This document shows, piece after piece, positions 1 to 13,612 of a stretch of DNA of 64,000 nt. The stretch is from Brugia malayi. Lineage: Eukaryota; Nematoda; Chromadorea; Rhabditida; Onchocercidae. The stretch is from assembly GCF_000002995.4 (NCBI RefSeq), contig NW_025062478.1, forward strand, positions 3,572,001 through 3,636,000, read 5' to 3'. A model generated the notes under the pieces. That model was not told the origin of the DNA and made no database searches. It saw only the letters and a program-made list of their open reading frames with translations. Position 1 is the stretch's first letter. Each line of letters opens with the position of its first letter. A program made the position numbers and the translations under genes.

Positions 1-26
1 TTTTTTCTTAATCAATACTCTTTCAG

Positions 27-3000
27 GTCGTCGATGTCGTTCACAGGAATTGATGTTTCCGGCCGAAGCATCATCGAGTGGTTTCGTTTGTATAATGCCA
101 CATTTGTGTGTTTATTCGGCTAATGAAATTGATGTTTTCAATGTGAATAGTGCTGAATGGGTTCAAACTATCAATTTGAATAAGGTTTTATTTAAAAAAA
201 AATTTATAAACTAAATGTAAGATTAGGTTGCTTTTTTTGTTGAAAAACGAAACAATGGAGTGCAGCTTTATGTGCAAATATCTAAAACTATTTGAACTGT
301 TTGGTTCTGAAAATTTCAAAACTGCAATTTTGATTATTTAATAGGCTTAGGTACAGATTTTTTTCATATTATACAATAAGTTCCTATAAATATTATATCA
401 TTTCTATAAAATCTGTAGTAGTTATAAATTAAAGTATAATGTTTTTACATTTTTTAAATCTTAAACTTCTACTTAACTTAATCTTTTAATTCTCGTACCA
501 AAACACTTTTTGTTTATGAAATAAGAAAATATTATTTTATTAATGTTACTAATGACAATCTGTTGTGATAATAATCTAATATGATATGATATGAGCTATC
601 TGTTGATAACCTTCTAGGAAGGATATATTTCACTTTTAGTCTGAATTATAGATGAATTAAAGAGATTAATTGCAAATATTTGTATCTAATAGCTGCTTAA
701 TGGCACAAATATTATATGATATTTGCATGAAATATGCATTTCACTTAATTTATGTTACAATTTAAAACATGAAATAATTTTTTTTTGCTCTTTTAGGCAT
801 TCCCATTAACCAGTAACGGGTTATTGACAATGTGCATGGTAAACGATATGCCATATGTTGTGTTACTTTCGGATGTACTCTCAGGTAGTATTCGATATTC
901 ATTTGCATTTTATATAAAGTCATAAATGATTTATTATTATAATACCTTCGAAAAAGTAAGAAAGAAGTCTAACTGTTTTTTTTATCCCGTAAAATTAAGC
1001 AATTACACTAATTGTTGTTTACTATTTCATGCTTAATTATTACTTAATACTTTACATACTCATTATTCAACTGCTTGAATTGCTTTAGCTCATTATTGTT
1101 ATTAAAAAAATTCATTCTATTAGAATCATATCGATTAACTATCTTATAATTGTTTATCATAATTAATTAATCATTAGTTATTATGTTTATTTTTTTATCC
1201 ATTTGGCTCATACTTCTATCTTACTTTTGTCTTTTTCTCTCATTCTCATTCTTTCTTCATTTTTTTTTTTTTTTTTTACTAATTTGATTGTTAATAATTT
1301 ATAGATGAAGATGCAGTAAGTATTCCGGTTTGGACATCGTCCAGCGTTTCGAATACGTCAGCACTTTCACTGAAAGGTATGGCAGCAAAACGTCGACGAA
1401 AATTCTCCATACGTACATCACGTGATGATGATCGACATGGAAGGTATATTTTATGAGATTTAACGAAAATACTGTTACAACATTCTCTGTGGGATGAAAT
1501 TTGAAAGTTTTTTAAATTTTAAATCATTCCAAAAAAAAATTTTTCTTTCTTTGATCAATTTCTTATTATATTTTTTTGATAATATAATATGATATGTGAC
1601 GAAATGAATGATTTCTGTATTGTTTTATAGTTTTGTTTAGTTATGAGCATATATACTTTATCTATTAAACTCTAAAAAAAATCACTCGATTGATGCTGTA
1701 AAAAAGGATATTTTTCAAAAAATAAATAAAGTGTCATTTTTTCATTTTTTAAATTTTTTTTTTTTTTTGTAGAATTGCTGATCGTCGAAGCCAGTTACCA
1801 ATTAGTGGTCCATCCGATTTTGTTCATATCGTTCATATGGGTCCTGGAGCAGGATTGGAATTACAAAATTTAATGGATTTAAAACAACTTGGTTCTGCTA
1901 CTCATTCACAAAGTAGTTCATCTGTTGGAACCGGTGCTGCTGATAAGGTGTGCTATTTTTTATCAATATGTATTTTATTAATCTTTAAAATGTTATATGA
2001 TTATTAGTATTATTTATGATATAGCTTGCTTTTTAGCTGTAATTATTTCTTCCTAGATTTTTTGTTTGCATGACATCCTTACTGTATGCATTTTATCGTG
2101 AAATGATGAGCATGTTATGTTGAAGTTTTTAGTATAGTAATAACAGAAGTCATGTTGTTATTGTTGTTGTTTTGTTTTTTTATTCTTTCAGTAAATAATT
2201 TGCTTTCTTTAAATAATTAACATTATGATTTTATGAGAATTTCCAACTTTCATCTTTTTTTTCATCAGATATTTTCGATTTTTTCATTAACTTAAATTTA
2301 TTTGTAAGTTATCGATTTACTACAAAATATTAATATTATATATGCTTGTATATAATTTGACATTATTTCAAATATCTTACTAACTTTTTACTCATTTACT
2401 CACTCATTCTAATTATAATCTATCTAATTTTTTATTTATTTTTGGTGTGCTCTGATAACGATTTAATTCTAAATTTGACAGGTACGTCAACTTATTAATC
2501 CAATAATGCGTTCGGGCAGTACAACAGCAACTAATTTGCATGGTACGCAAACTTTAAGTAGTATTTCTCGACGTGATTTTGAGTTGATGCAATCAAAAAC
2601 ACGCCCATTGAGTTCGCATAGCAAAAGCTCAGATGGTAAGCTTTGTAGTTATCATCGAGAAAAATTACACTAATCAATTTATTGCTACATAATATATTTA
2701 AAAAAAGAAATAATATATGAGCTTTGTTTTTTTTTTTTTTTTTTTCATAATTCTTTTATTTCTAGTTAATATAATATTGGCGTAAATTGATTGGTGATGG
2801 TTACATTATTGGCTTTATATATTCGTTATAAATGCAACATTTTTTATTTGCATTGTTTTATTTTTTTTTTTTTTTTCATTTTGAAAATTAGTTTAGGATC
2901 TTTTTTTTTTTTTTTTTTTTTTTTTTTGTTTTGTTTCATTTTTGTTTCTGTTTTTCCTTCTTCTTCTGTTCTCTCCTTTTCATTAATTTGTTAACTTAAG

Positions 3001-3843
3001 GTTCTTCGCTAGGACGTAATGGCATGCTTTGCACAGCTCAATTAACAAATCAAGAAATTCATACTATGGTATGTTGCATGCATCAATTATCTCTTATTTA
3101 TTTTGCTTTCTATGCGGTATGATTTGCTTTAACCTTTTAGCTATTTAAAATTTAACTTCGAGTGAAATAAGCTTTTTTCCCTTTTTCCTTTTTCTTTTTT
3201 TTTTTTTTTTTTTTGATTTTCTGAATTAGCAAAACTTGAAATTAAAGGAAATCATTTAGAAACAGTATCTTTTACAATTTGTAGTTTGATTAAATTTGAA
3301 ATTTGAATCATTGAAAATTTATGATTAAATAGATCATAGTTCAATGTATATGCTGTTAAATTCATTCCATTCTTCCATTTTTATGATAGCTCTGTGACTC
3401 TTTAATGAGGTTAATCTGGTATCTTAGAAGAGCAAAAAAAAATGAACGATCTGATCATACATGGCGACTTAAGAGACTAATTAATGATTATTTTTATAAG
3501 TATAAGAAAATTAATTTTAGTAAAAAAAAAAAGAATATATTTGCATGTTGATTGAGCTTTGGCAATAGAATTTCTTTTAGCTTTTGAAATTTTCCAAAAA
3601 AAAAAAAAAAATTGTAAATAATATGTGAGAATTTATATGTAGTTTCTTGCATATATGCGAATTTTAAAATAGGAATATTTTCATTTTTTGCAAATTTATT
3701 TAGGATTTAAACAATTTAAAAGTGTATCATCATTATAGGAACATCCGGGACAAATACGACGTCCTATGAGAACAAATTCACAAATGGCAACAACAATCCA
3801 AGCATCAGCAGCAGCGAATCGAAATGAAGTAGCTCGTATATAG
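27..3843 (+). CDS. mrck-1: MRCK-type Cdc42-binding kinase, C-terminal 294 residues (5' partial)
   Basis: C-terminal end of a myotonic-dystrophy-kinase-related Cdc42-binding kinase (MRCK; Drosophila Genghis Khan), an actomyosin regulator. Seven exons join in frame: 27-184, 797-884, 1305-1443, 1773-1947, 2482-2635, 3001-3068 and 3739-3843 (TAG), all with GT..AG introns. The first two exons read as the end of a citron-homology (CNH) domain; ANEIDVFNVNSAEWVQTI matches the family's DVFDVNTxEWVQT block. A basic linker (KRRRKFSIRTS) follows, then a CRIB motif, ISGPSDFVHIVHMG, coded at 1801-1842, with the consensus I-S-x-P and F-x-H-x-x-H that binds GTP-Cdc42/Rac. The rest is a Ser/Thr/Gln-rich tail ending NRNEVARI. 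The kinase, coiled-coil, C1 and PH parts expected for the family must lie upstream of base 1. CNH followed by CRIB separates MRCK from ROCK and citron kinase. Family assignment is secure; the exact symbol is by homology with C. elegans. Confidence 0.88.
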
Positions 3844-6800
3844 TATCAATTTTTATAAATAAATTTTTTTTATCTTACATACGCGTTTGACTTTCTCAAA
3901 AAACAGCTCATTGTTACACAAATTTTTTTTGAAAGTATATGATTATTGAACTTATAATAATTTTGTAATGAAATTTGAAAATATTGAATTTTCATTTCTT
4001 TTTAAATTTTTTTAAAGCTGTGTTATGCCTATATAAAATAACAGGTTATGTATTTTTTTTTTACTAAAATTTCTTCTTTCAATTTAATGCTTTCTCTCAG
4101 AAGTATTTTTTATTTTAGGAATATGAATTTTATATAAGTTTGCATTACAATAAATTTTTTTTCTTTTTCTCTTGAAAAATTAATTAATAAATTTGCGATT
4201 GTTTACAAAAAATATCGTCATAAATATGCAAATTTGTATTCTTTTATGATTAAAAATTCTTTTTTATGAGCATATAGGCAGACATTTTTTTTTTTCGTTA
4301 ATCATTTTGCTTTGGTTGTGATTATATTATGTTGAATAGAGAATGCTATTATTATCAGCATTTGAAATGTTTGTATATCAAATTTTCAAATTTTTTTTCC
4401 GGGGAATTTATATCGATCTACTCTTTGTATATTTCTTGAATATCGGGAAATTTTTAATTGTACATACTATCGGGTACAAGGAGGTTTTCTTTCTTTCTTT
4501 TTCCTTTCTTTTTTCTTCCTTTTTTTTTTTTTTTTTTTAATAAATATTGACAATAAATAAAGAGGGAGAATTGTACAAGTGGATCGTTTAGTAGTTCTTT
4601 TATTAAATTTATGCTATAATTCTAGTTACTTATTACTATTATTGTCATTTTTATATTATTATTATTACTATTATTGGTGATTTAATCAATTGTTTTAGCT
4701 GCTATGAAAGAAACGAAATTATTATTTATTATTGCTGCTATATTTATTTAATTATTTATTTCACTTCATTTATTTCAATTTCTATCTTTTTTTTTTTCAT
4801 CTTTTTTTTTTTGCCAAATTTTGTTTTATATTGTATGAGCTTTATTGGTTGTTAAAATTTTACACTGTCAATAAATCAATCAATTTGATCGATCAGTTGA
4901 CATTTGTTTTGTTTTATTTGTTTAGTATTTCACCATTTCATCTCTTTTTTTCTGCTTAATATTGCATATCATTTATTATTACTATTATTGCTATAATAAT
5001 AATAATTATTATTATTATAGACACAAATATCCTTTCTCCATCTTTCTTTCTCTTTCTCTCTCTTTTCTTCATTTTTTTTTTTTTCATTCGCTTTGTAAAA
5101 TTACAGAGAAAAGAATTCTCACCTTGAAAATCTTTCCACTTTATTAATATGTTTAGTTTTGTAAGAAGAAAATATGAAATTATAAATAGATGTTTTTTAT
5201 TTTTATTTTTATTTTGCATAAATTCTTAATGCCTACTGATAGTTTGTTTGTGTTTGCTATTACACTTCATTTTATATTAAATATTCATAGGGATTTAATC
5301 TTTTTAAAAAATTTTTGCATGTGATTTTTTTTCCTCCTCGAGTCTGTATATTTTTATGCTTTTTAATTTAATTTTTTTTTTCCAAAACGAAATTATTTTT
5401 TTACTAGTTTAAAACTAGAGTTCCAAAAAAAGAAATAGCTACCATATCTTCTTGATATTCCTAATATTTTCATTTCTGTTTTTTCTTTCTTTAAAAAAAT
5501 TTTTTTTTATTTGTTTTCTTGTTTTAATTTTAAGTAATGTGATGTTTAATAATTGGCTGCTATATATTTTTTACTAATGTGTATGTTTTATGCTTGTGTG
5601 TGTGTGTATGTGGTGTATGTTTTCCAGTTTTAAATTTTATTTTTATAAATTTAATTTCGTATTTTATTTTTTTTAATTTCATTTGCTTAATTTTACTTTC
5701 TTGCTTTCTTTTTTTTTTTTTTTTTTTTGATGATGTATACGAGTTTATTATATTTTTTTCTTTCTTTCAACTTTATTTTTTTTTTCTTTTGCCTTTTTAA
5801 TTTTTCTAGAAAAGGATCTAAACAAGAGAAAAATTGGAAAAAAAAAAATTTCTTTTTTCATTTATATATGTATACATATGTACTTTCTCTTTCTTATTTT
5901 GCTAAAGAAAGAAATATGGTTATAAAGAATTAAAATTATACGTTGTATTTAAATAAAATAAAAAAAAAAAAAAAAAAAAAAAAAAACAATGCAATAATAT
6001 TTGCAGTGTAATAGAGGCCAAGATGATATTTTAAAAAAAAAGACTATTTTAATTAATTGATTACATGCATTTACATTTGGTATTAATTAATTTTGCTATT
6101 AATTTGTCAACTTTGTAAGTAATTTAGGTAATTGTTAAGTTTCTAAGACTTTTTAAATAAAAAAATCAATTAACATATAATATAAATGTTAATAAAGAAA
6201 CTATAAAGAGAAATAGAATGAATGAATTGATTTCAATTTCATATTATTGCTGTTCATTTGGCTGTTTCTTCATTTGATTAATTAATTAAATGTATTTACT
6301 AATTACAAAATCTTCTGCAACAATTGATTTAAATGTAATTTTTTAGCTAACAATCATTTAATGCATTCAATTCAAATGCATTTGTTGAATTGTTATGTAT
6401 TAATAATTCTGATGAAATTTAAATTTGAATCTAAAAGCATAAAATTTGGAGAAAGTTGCATGTAACGTCAAATTTTCATTATTAAATGTTTGCTAATTAT
6501 TCAGAGCGATAAAAGGGTAATATATTTGTTTTATTTACATTTGTATAAAAATTAATAAATCGACGATGGAAAATAATTGATTTCTTACAATTTACAAGTT
6601 AATTATGAACAAAAAAGAAAAGAAAATGATTTCTCATTTTAATTTCAATATTTTCCTATATTTTTCAATTTCCCATAAATAAAAATTTCATCTATCATTT
6701 AGTGATGTTGAAATTAAAAATGTAAGATTTTTTTTTACAATTCAACTTTTTACTTTTTTTAAAAATTCCTAAAATTCAAATTGTTGAAACTATTTCTTCA

Positions 6801-7066
6801 GAATATTATATAAATTAATACCAATTTTGAATTTATTTTTAGTTAATTTGATAAGTTGATGTACAAAATTAATATTTTTGTATTATTTTATCATTTATGC
6901 GTAAATTTTTATCATTAAATTGGCAAAAAAAAAAAAGAAAAAAAACGAATGAAAAGAAGAAAACGGCTGATTAAGAATACAAATTGATTTTATGTTATAA
7001 TTTGAATTATTTACCATAACCAATTTTATGAATTTATAGAAATAATTAAAAAATTTTATTTCCTGT
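3844..7066. other. AT-rich gap between convergent genes
   Basis: No coding exon could be supported on either strand. The stretch holds the 3' ends of the MRCK gene (left) and the orphan gene (right, minus strand), long T runs (for example 4519-4538 and 5709-5727), a TG-rich run near 5593-5616 and a long A run at about 5960-5986. Open frames here encode almost only Phe, Leu, Ile, Tyr or Ser from T-rich DNA. Confidence 0.6.
3858..3863 (+). terminator. possible poly(A) signal of the MRCK gene
   Basis: AATAAA lies 15 bases after the TAG stop at 3841-3843. Further AATAAA copies occur at 4539-4544 and 4552-4557, so the true 3' end could be several hundred bases downstream. The hexamer is common by chance in such AT-rich sequence. 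Confidence 0.3.
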
Positions 7067-10000
7067 TTACTTGATGAATGTATTAGTTAAATCAAGTAAT
7101 AATGTACATTCATTTTTGAATTTGCAAAATTTCGCTAATAATTTATAACGATTTCGATCATATCGTAATTCATGCACTTTATCATTGGTTTTGTTATCAG
7201 GAAATAAATATAGACGTCCATAATCATTATCACTAAAATTAAATGAATGCTAATTTGACTTTCTTTTTTTTTTTTGCTGAATAAATAATTCTGATAAAAT
7301 ATAATTTACAATTTGTTAACTGGTAAAAATTGAAAGAAGTTTGGTTAATTTATTCAAATTTTTGAAAAATAATTGCTTAAAAAACAAATTTAAGATTGCT
7401 GCAATTTTTTTGATAATTATATTAGCAAGAAAAAAGTACGAAAAAAATAAATCGAAAAAAGAAATGTTAATAAAAAAAATGAAAAAAGAAAGAAAATGAC
7501 AAGAAGTATAAATGGAATAATTTATAAATTAAATTTTTTTTTAGTTAATTAATTCCGTATAATTTGAATGTTAAATTCACCTTTTCAATTAATTAATTTT
7601 GTGTAAGTCTTAAATAAATGATACATTATATATATATATATATATATCATCATTATTAATTAAATAATATGAAACTAATTAATTGTATAATAGCAACCAT
7701 ATATTATATTTTATATTATATCAATTAAAATTTCCAATTTTCAATTTAATATGCGTAATTTTTAAAGAAACATATTGAAATAATTGAAAATTTGCATTAA
7801 TAAAATTACTATATTACAAAGTGCAAATTTGAATGCATCAATTAAAGTTTATTAATGTTTAAAAGTAATAAAATTATCATTTTATCAGTAGATAGAAATA
7901 AAAAAAAAAAACGAAAAACAATTGAAAAATAAGTTAAAGTAACTTACATTAATGAAATCGTTGCATTACGAAGCACAAATCTGAGTGCGTCAATTAAAGT
8001 TAATGAATTTATCACTTTATCAGTAATAAAATTTTCAATTATTTCACTATTATTTGCATAATGTCGAATAATTACATTTAATTGAATCATTGAATTACGG
8101 CGATGCTTTTTTGATCGCAGCATATTATTCTAAAAATTTTCCTTGAAAATTATTTAAAAATAAAAATTTATATTTACATTTCAAAAAAAAAAAAAAAGAT
8201 TAGTCCATTATATGCTTTGTATCTTTTTCTTTTTATTAATTAATTAATTAGAAAATCCATTATATTAATTAGCCGAATATCCACTCTATTAATGTTAATT
8301 ATAAAATTCATTCTATCATAATTAATTAAATAATTAAATGGTGCATTTCAAATATTTCAGTATCATATTTTTATTGCATACGTTTTTTCTTATAGCATAA
8401 TGAAATATTATATTACTTAAATTGTATTATTTTTTAATCATTTATTATAATTATTAATTCGTTCTATCACTTTTTTTAGCTTTCCTCTAATTACATCAAT
8501 AGCAGTAATATTAGCTCATTCCTAATTAATTAATTAATTAGTTAATTAATCAACTTTTAAATTAAGTAGCAAACATTTGAATGCATTTTCATGAATGAAT
8601 GCTTCACTGTGAATTAATCATTATTTTTTCAATAATAATTGCATTCATCAAATTGATATTTTCAAAATTTCATCAATTTGCCTATTTTTAAAAACTTCAT
8701 TAATTTCAATTATTTTACCCATTTTAAAATTCTAAAATTTTATTCAATGAATAAAATGTAATACTAATTAGTTCAATTTGTTTACTAATTATAATTTCAG
8801 ATTTTTCATTTATTTTTTCTGTTTATCTGTTCCATAACTTTACTTCCTTTTTTCTTTCCTATCATTATCAGTAAATAATCATTACCGATTCTTTGTATCG
8901 ATTGATATCATTATCGACTGATTGTTTATAACTTTCCAAATTATCATAAGCTAAACATTCATTCCAACAATAAATTTTTTCATTGAAATTTATTTAAAAT
9001 TATATTTGTTATTAAAATTTATTTACTCATATTTTCGTTTACATAATTTCTTCTTTCCGTTTTGAAAATTTTCAAATTTGAATTTTAATCTTTTTTTAAA
9101 AAAATTTAATTTATTATAAGATAGAACTTTTGAAAAAAAAGAAATCAGGTAAAAAAATTAAATAAAGAATTCAAATTCCGAAAAAGCTATGATAAATAAC
9201 GGAAATTTTAAATTTCTGAAAAAAATTATACTTTTTGAAAAAGGAAAAAAATTTAAATTAAAAAAATAAATTTTTTAAATTTAAAGAAAATTTAAAGAAA
9301 TTAAAACTTTGATTTTTCGTACTATCACATTGTGTTTTCTCTTCATTTTGCATCTTTTGCTCGGATTCAGAATACTTAAAAATGCAATCATTGAAAGGAT
9401 AACTTTCTGTTTTTTTTTTTTTTTTTTTGAAATTTCATAAATTTATTCTCCTCAATTTTTTACAGTAAAAACATTTTTGCGGTTTTAAATTAATTAATTA
9501 ATTAAAATCAGTGATAATTAATTAATTTTGTTGAACTTTTATAAATTTTATAAATGTATCAATGATCATTTATTGATTTGAATGAAAATTTTACGCTATT
9601 TCTACTAAATCTTTGTTCATCTTTCATCGTTGATAATTTGCTGATAGTTGAATTATCTGTAATATTCACTTCGTTTTTCTTTTTTTTTTTTTTTTTTTCA
9701 AAACTGATTTAATTTTTGAAGAAATTTATATTTTTTAAATTTGGTAAATGAAATTTGTAAATATCATTAATAAAACATTGATAGAAAATTTATAATGACT
9801 GAATAAATAAACAAACATTTTTAAAAATAAAATAAAAACGCTAGAATTATACCTGCTGATGAAAATGAATTATCATCCTTAATTGTTCTTTCTGCTAAAA
9901 ATTATTTTGATTAAATAATGTTAGAAAAAAAAATTTCTTTTTTCACAATTAAACTTTTAAAAATGATAAAGTTTATCAAAACCTAGAATACAAATAAACT

Positions 10001-12238
10001 TCGCATGGAAAAGTTTAATTGATATCATTTTAAAATGTTTAAATTTATATTTATATCAACATAAATATATTTTGAAGTGTTACTCCTGGGCAAACAAAAA
10101 ATTTAGTATCAAAAATTTTAAATTGTTAAAATGGTATGCCCTCAACTACTGTTTTCATTATGGCTTTAACATTTTCAATTTCTATATTACTATATTATTT
10201 TTAGTCAGTAATATCTATTTAGCCTGGTAATTTAGGCCTAGTGAATGTAAGCATATGGCCCAGCAATTCTAGTATGATTCTCGAATGTAGTATTAGCCTA
10301 GTTTGTAAGAAATATATGTTTGTATTATTACTGGAATTATTATACTAACATCACTAATCAATAATATATTTAAGTATATAGTCTAGTAAAACTCTCGAAT
10401 GTAATATATTAGCCTAAGAAATTATTAAAACAATATATTTGGTTAAAAATTTCATCGACTATATAGCTGTACTAATTTTAAAATTATACAAAAGCAACGT
10501 TTGTTAAATAATAGTTTTTTCTTCTTTCTGTTTTATTAAAATAGATGGAATAAAAGTTTTCGATTGATGTAAATCTTTTCAATTTCCTTTTTTTTACCAC
10601 TTTAAATTAATAATATAAATTATATTCATTATTATAATTCAGGCTATAATAATACTTAATTAATTATTTTTCATTACTTTTTACTGCACTCTAAATTGTT
10701 ATTAGTGAATGTAACAAAATTAACTTTATTAATTCTAAGTTTAATTAGTTACCAATTTCTTTTTTTAAACTATTAATGATAATTAATAACTTTTCAAGAT
10801 AAATTTTCATAACTAAATGCATTTATCCTTGTTTAATCAAATATTGCAAAATAGAAAAATCATTGTTTAAATTTGAATTAAATTTAAATTAACTCTTTTG
10901 ATTATTATTTCAATTATTTTAATCATATCAAAAAAAGAAGAACTTCACAAACTTACTAATACTTACAGTTTAAATGTTCTATATTATTACTTTTTACTTT
11001 CATTTCATTTGATAACGATCTTTTTCGTCTTTTTTGCTTCTCCCAATCGAGCACAAATGAATAAGTTGGTCTTAATTTTTAATTACTTATTTTAATTTTA
11101 ATTATTTCAATTTTAATTTATTACAGATTTTATACATTTTTTATATTATTTGTTTTTTTTTTTTTTTTTTTTTTTTTTATGCAATTATTTATTTCTTTAA
11201 GTAATGAAATTACTAAATAACCGTTCTTTTGCTCAAATAGAGAGTGTGAATAAAAATAAAAATATGAAATGATTTACAAAATATAAAAATTTAATGCAGT
11301 TTTGATTTTAGAATAATTTCATTTATTCATTATAAATGGATTTACTCATTTACTGTTCTGCAATTTAAATTTTTTTGTAAAATATTTATGTTTTCTAGAA
11401 AAAAATTTTTTGAAACTTAACAATTTTGTTAAGTTTGTAGTTATCACTGATTAATAAGTTTAATTACAGTGCGAGAAATTTCATTACTGAATATAATTTA
11501 GTTAATTAAAAATTGTGACTTCGTTTTTCATTTTTGTTTTATCTTTTTTTTTTTTTTTTGCTGAAAAGAATTAAAATTTAAAATGCAATTATTATATTCA
11601 GTTAAAATTTATTAACAGAATATGATTTTCATAAAAAATTGATTTACAATAAATATCTTCTTTTTCTTTCACTTATAAATTTTTCAGTTTATAATTTCAT
11701 ATATGAAAAATCATTTAGAAGTATTATAATATGTAATAATATTTAGATTTAGTATTTGAGTACAACCTTATATAAGATTAGTAATAGATATCATGCTATT
11801 TATCAATACAATCTTTATTAATGTATAAATTTGAAAGAAAAAAAATTTCCTAATTCAAATTTTAAATTTAGTACATAAAATGTATAATAATTAATTTCAA
11901 AAAGAAAAAAAAATTGAAAAAACCAATTTACTTTTTAGGCTAAAATTTCAAATTAAAAAAAAAAAGTTACAAAAAACAAATGAATTTCTTCAAGTTTGTT
12001 AAATAAATAATATTGAAAATTCGTTTTTTTCCTTTCTATTTTTTTTACAAAATCATTAATTTAAATATAAAATTTAGTTAAAATGACCAAGTAAATTTTT
12101 TTCATAAATTTAATTCGAATTTAAAATTTAAAATGATTAATAAATAAGATAGATTAATTATTACCTTGAATAAGGTGGTACAGAAATTGATAGGGTAAAA
12201 CCACTAATACGATTATTTTCATCATATTCAAAGGTCAT
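7067..12238 (-). CDS. orphan 255-residue hydrophilic protein, eight exons
   Basis: I do not recognise this protein. Eight exons on the minus strand chain with matching phases and no stop: 12238-12165, 11070-10967, 9894-9853, 9656-9606, 9406-9323, 8950-8886, 8129-7948 and 7232-7067 (TAA). The total is 768 nt, 255 residues. The ATG at 12238 is the first Met after an in-frame TAA at 12283-12281. The N-terminus begins MTFEYDENNRISGF. A basic KQKRRKRS stretch follows, then about 85 charged, Ser/Asn-rich residues that look disordered. The likely folded part is in the last two exons (about residues 140-255): it starts with a basic SKKHRRNS and contains LIDALRFVLRNATISLIDND and YGRLYLFPD. There is no signal peptide, membrane segment or zinc motif, so an intracellular protein is likely. 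Weakest joints: the donor at 9606 (GTAGAA) and the acceptor before 11070, which lacks a pyrimidine tract. Introns are very AT-rich, unlike the exons. Confidence 0.72.
7796..7890 (-). pseudogene. decayed tandem copy of exon 7 of the orphan gene
   Basis: This intronic stretch aligns with the 3' half of the functional exon at 7948-8129. On the minus strand the live exon reads TLIDALRFVLRNATISL and the copy reads TLIDAFKFALCNIVILL at the matching place. The copy's exon end matches 7948, but the GTAAGT donor has become GCAAAT. An insertion of about 17 bases further upstream breaks the frame and brings in a stop. It lies in the intron between the live exon and the terminal exon, so it looks like a tandem exon duplication that died. 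No acceptor or intact 5' half could be seen. Confidence 0.6.
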
Positions 12239-12314
12239 CCTACTCCTATCTCTTTCTCTCTCTCTCTCTCTCCCTCTCTCTTAAATGGACAACCGTTCAC
12301 CTTGTGATTATTTT
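12239..12314 (-). promoter_or_regulatory. probable 5' UTR of the orphan gene with a GA tract
   Basis: Immediately upstream of the ATG at 12238 the mRNA strand carries an (AG)n tract (about 12249-12280), itself in frame and open, preceded by an in-frame TAA at 12283-12281. A T-rich acceptor ending TTTCAAG on the minus strand places a possible trans-splice or intron acceptor just before 12314. That would give a leader of about 76 nt. The acceptor is inferred only from its sequence. Confidence 0.35.
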
Positions 12315-12888
12315 CTTGAAATGAGAAAAAAAAATAATAAATGAAACATAAATTTTGTTTTTTTGAAATGTTTTAAATAAATTAAAATTTATTTTGATGA
12401 AATTAGCAAAATTCATAAAATTTGCATATAATTATTAAATACGAAAATTTATTTTATTTCATTTAATAATTATTTCATATAGATTTATTATGCTAATATT
12501 TAATCATTTATATATAATTAATTATTGCTAAAATTTATATTTAATTATAAATTATAACCATTCATAGATGATTACAGATTATTATAAAATTTAATTAATA
12601 AAAATTAGAAACAGTGCGGAATTTTGTAAATAACAAAAAAAAAAAAGAAAAATTTGTGTTGCTAAACTTTAAATCAATAAAAAATACTTTTATTAATTTC
12701 TTATTTTTTAATTTTTATTTGCTTTTTTTTTCATTTTTTATTTTTTTTTTAATTGTATTTGTATTCCTATGCTTTTTCTGCATTTTTATTTTAGTCCAAT
12801 TTATTTTTATTGAAATTAAAAAATAATAATAAATTTATTATTAATGATTAATCATCTCTGGTCAATTAGTTTCATATAGCAAAAGAAA

Positions 12889-12898
12889 TGGAGAGAAG

Positions 12899-12939
<41 letters not shown>

Positions 12940-12950
12940 AGAGAGGAGAG
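12889..12950. repeat. (GA)n microsatellite
   Basis: Purine-only GA repeat with few interruptions. It is complementary to the CT-rich run at 12249-12280 about 620 bases away, and both flank the presumed start region of the orphan gene. Confidence 0.9.
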
Positions 12951-13491
12951 AAAAAAGCGAAAAATATAATTCTTTAATGGAATTAAACTAATAAATCATT
13001 TTTGTTTGAACTTTTTTAAATTTAGTACATTTCATTATCAATTAAAAAACATTAATAATTTATATTTCAATTTGTTTGCTTTTTTTTTCGCACCCCAAAA
13101 TTTTCGATATTTTATAATATTTGAGAGACAAAAAAAAATTATTTTATTAACACTAAAATTAGAATTAATAAATTATAATGCAAAAATAAAATTAAAATTA
13201 AAAAATTCATCTTTATTTTAATATTTTACCAGCTATTTGTTATCATCATTAAAACAATTAATTATTTGTAAATTTCATTAAGAGAAAATAAACATGAAAA
13301 AATGACAATATAATATAAAAATAATTTCAAATTTCTTTTTTTTTAATAACTTTAATTTTGCTAATTTAATAGTGAAAATTTAATTTTATTATTTTAATTA
13401 TTATCAAAATGTTGATATATTGATAAATTCATGCTTTATTTCTCTTTATTTACCTTACTATATAATAAATTCATTTTGTTTACAATCAAAT

Positions 13492-13612
13492 GAATTATAT
13501 ACACAAGGAAAATACGCTGCCGACTTTATTTACATTGCAAGCAATTATATTCCAATATATACCGGTAATTCTATACCTATTTCTCTCTCAATATTATCTG
13601 GCGGCACTTTTT
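13492..13612. other. higher-GC patch, possible exon on either strand
   Basis: Open on both strands with usable splice sites. On plus, an AG at 13506-13507 and a donor after 13564 (GTAATT) frame a short exon, and the longer frame reads ELYTQGKYAADFIYIASNY. On minus, an AG before a CG at 13514 and an AAG/GTAAAT donor near 13454 frame another. The two cannot both be coding. The low-AT base mix in an AT desert suggests function or recent insertion, but I cannot choose. Confidence 0.2.

Noticed and set aside
10200..10440. Similar segments with TCTCGAATGTA and TTAGCCTA inside an intron of the orphan gene
   Set aside because: Only short matches; not enough to call a repeat family or an RNA gene.
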